Positions 5,504 through 6,296 of a DNA stretch of 6,296 nucleotides are shown here, piece by piece. Location: positions 1-6,296 of the forward strand of contig CALEXZ010000026.1 in the NCBI GenBank assembly GCA_937926195.1, given 5' to 3'. Source of the DNA: an uncultured Actinomyces sp. GTDB lineage: Bacteria; Actinomycetota; Actinomycetes; Actinomycetales; Actinomycetaceae. A program made the translations under genes and the position numbers. Numbering within the stretch: position 1 is the first letter of the stretch; every line of letters starts with the position of its first letter. Under the pieces are notes generated by a model. That model ran no database searches and was not told the origin of the DNA. It saw only the letters and a list, made by a program, of their open reading frames with translations.

Positions 5504-6013
5504 TCAGGAGAGTGCGTCGGCGTCCTCCTGGGCCAGAGCCCGCTCGAGCGCGTGAGCACACACCTCCATCGAGTAGCCCTTGCGTCCGAGGGTCGCCAAG
5601 GTGCGTCGGCGGCGCACCACGGGATCGAGTCCCGCGGTGGCGGCGAGCTTCTTGGCGGCGATGGCCGTCGCCGCCGCCAGCTCGTCGTCGGCACCGATCT
5701 GCCCGAGCGCCGAGGCGACGTCCTGCTCACCGAGGCCCTTGCGGCGCAGCTCGTCGGCAATGGCCCGCCGTGCGGCGCCCTTCTCGGCGAAGCGGGTGCG
5801 TGCCAGGAGCTCGGCGTAGGCGGTGTCGTCGACGACCCCGGTCTCCTCAAGACGGTCAAGCACCTCCTGGGCGACGTTCGGAGGCGTCCCCTTGCGCTCC
5901 AGGAGCGCGGCGAGGGCGGCACGAGGGGCCGCAGAGCGGTCGAGGCGCCGCAGGACCAGGTCCCGCGCCGCCTCGACCTGCTGCTGGTGCTCGTCAGGAG
6001 TCAGCCAGGCCAT
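5504..6013 (-). CDS. recX: Regulatory protein RecX
   Basis: A 169-residue, helix-rich, basic protein that modulates RecA by binding RecA filaments and inhibiting strand exchange and ATPase. Three-helix RecX repeats can be followed: residues about 12-58 (ARDLVLRRLDRSAAPRAALA with LLERKG), 59-105 (VVDDTAYAELLARTRF, then GAARRAIADELRRKGLGEQD, the most typical RecX block), and about 106-160 (ending in TLGRKGYSMEVCAHALERAL). Length agrees with the short actinobacterial RecX proteins. The ATG at 6013 shares its A with the recA stop (TGATG), so translation is probably coupled to recA, and no good independent ribosome site is seen. It ends at TGA 5504-5506. Assignment rests on both sequence pattern and recA adjacency. 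Confidence 0.93.
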   Translation of the reverse strand: MAWLTPDEHQQQVEAARDLVLRRLDRSAAPRAALAALLERKGTPPNVAQEVLDRLEETGVVDDTAYAELLARTRFAEKGAARRAIADELRRKGLGEQDVASALGQIGADDELAAATAIAAKKLAATAGLDPVVRRRRTLATLGRKGYSMEVCAHALERALAQEDADALS

Positions 6014-6296
6014 CAGAAGCCGCCGGCGTCCTCACCGAAGGCGGCATCGGCCTCCGGGGCCGCCGCCTTCTTGCGCTTACGGGCGGTGGTGCTGCTCGCC
6101 GCGGGCTTCGTGGCCGCAGGGGCTGGCGCGGCCTGGGCAGCGGCCTCAGCCGCGGCCTGGGCCTCCTCCTTGGCCTTGCGCCCGGCCTCCCCGATGCCCA
6201 GCAGGCCGAGGATCTTGTTCTCGATCTCGTCGGCGAGCTCCGGGTTGTCCTTGAGGAAGGTGCGGGCGTTCTCCTTGCCCTGGCCGAGCTGGTCGG
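6013..6296 (-). CDS. recA: Recombinase RecA, C-terminal part (N-terminal part outside window)
   Basis: Reading the - strand from the window edge gives DQLGQGKENARTFLKDNPEL, then ADEIENKILGLLGIGEAGRK, then an Ala/Lys/Pro-rich tail, ending AFGEDAGGF and TGA (6013-6015). LGQGKENAR...ADEIENKI is the characteristic C-terminal domain of bacterial RecA, the ATP-dependent strand-exchange protein and SOS co-protease. 93 residues are visible; the core ATPase domain lies beyond 6296. The tail after LGIGEAGR is about 50 residues long and low in complexity, with a basic patch ARKRKK about 22 residues from the end and only a few acidic residues after it. The gene is followed directly by recX with a one-base overlap. 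Confidence 0.95.
   Translation of the reverse strand, partial: DQLGQGKENARTFLKDNPELADEIENKILGLLGIGEAGRKAKEEAQAAAEAAAQAAPAPAATKPAASSTTARKRKKAAAPEADAAFGEDAGGF

Noticed and set aside
1..6296. CRISPR arrays, tRNA or rRNA genes, transposase genes and insertion-sequence ends.
   Set aside because: None seen. The only sizeable repeat is the fhs 3' end pair, and all long gaps are under about 230 bases.

Overview
The window is GC-rich, with strong G/C bias at third codon positions, a recA-recX pair overlapping by one base, TANNNT-type -10 boxes, and a GTP-type PEP carboxykinase. Together these suggest an actinobacterium. The style of the proteins fits the Actinomyces/Schaalia group best, but that genus-level guess is an inference.

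Layout from left to right: (1) the 3' end of a sugar-type ABC transporter solute-binding protein gene (+ strand), ending at 604; (2) a 150-base convergent spacer holding a perfect 16-bp-stem hairpin (629-662), a second weaker hairpin, and a decayed copy of the 3' end of fhs; (3) a small membrane protein of the TMEM175/DUF1211 potassium-channel family (755-1426, - strand); (4) fhs, formate-tetrahydrofolate ligase (1469-3304, - strand); (5) a 226-base divergent regulatory region; (6) a GTP-type PEP carboxykinase homologue, pckG-like (3531-5411, + strand); (7) a short convergent spacer with a hairpin; (8) recX (5504-6013) and the 3' end of recA (6013 to the window edge), both on the - strand.

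fhs and the PEPCK homologue are divergently transcribed from one intergenic region. Both act in one-carbon or C3/C4 metabolism: formate entry into the folate pool, and interconversion of oxaloacetate and PEP. This would suit a facultative, CO2-responsive fermentative actinobacterium. fhs and the TMEM175-like gene each have a TANNNT box 6-7 bases before the start codon and no Shine-Dalgarno, so both look leaderless. recA-recX is the usual recombinase plus modulator operon.

Two things stand out. First, the last ~60 bp of fhs are repeated (50 of 60 positions identical, including the stop codon) on the far side of the TMEM175-like gene. That gene is therefore bracketed by a direct repeat of a housekeeping gene's 3' end, as in old integration or duplication events. 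Second, the PEPCK homologue keeps the fold motifs and guanine pocket. However, it has replaced two of the three family-wide metal ligands (Lys to Ile220, His to Gln241) and the P-loop cysteine (Ser266), so its activity or metal chemistry may be unusual.
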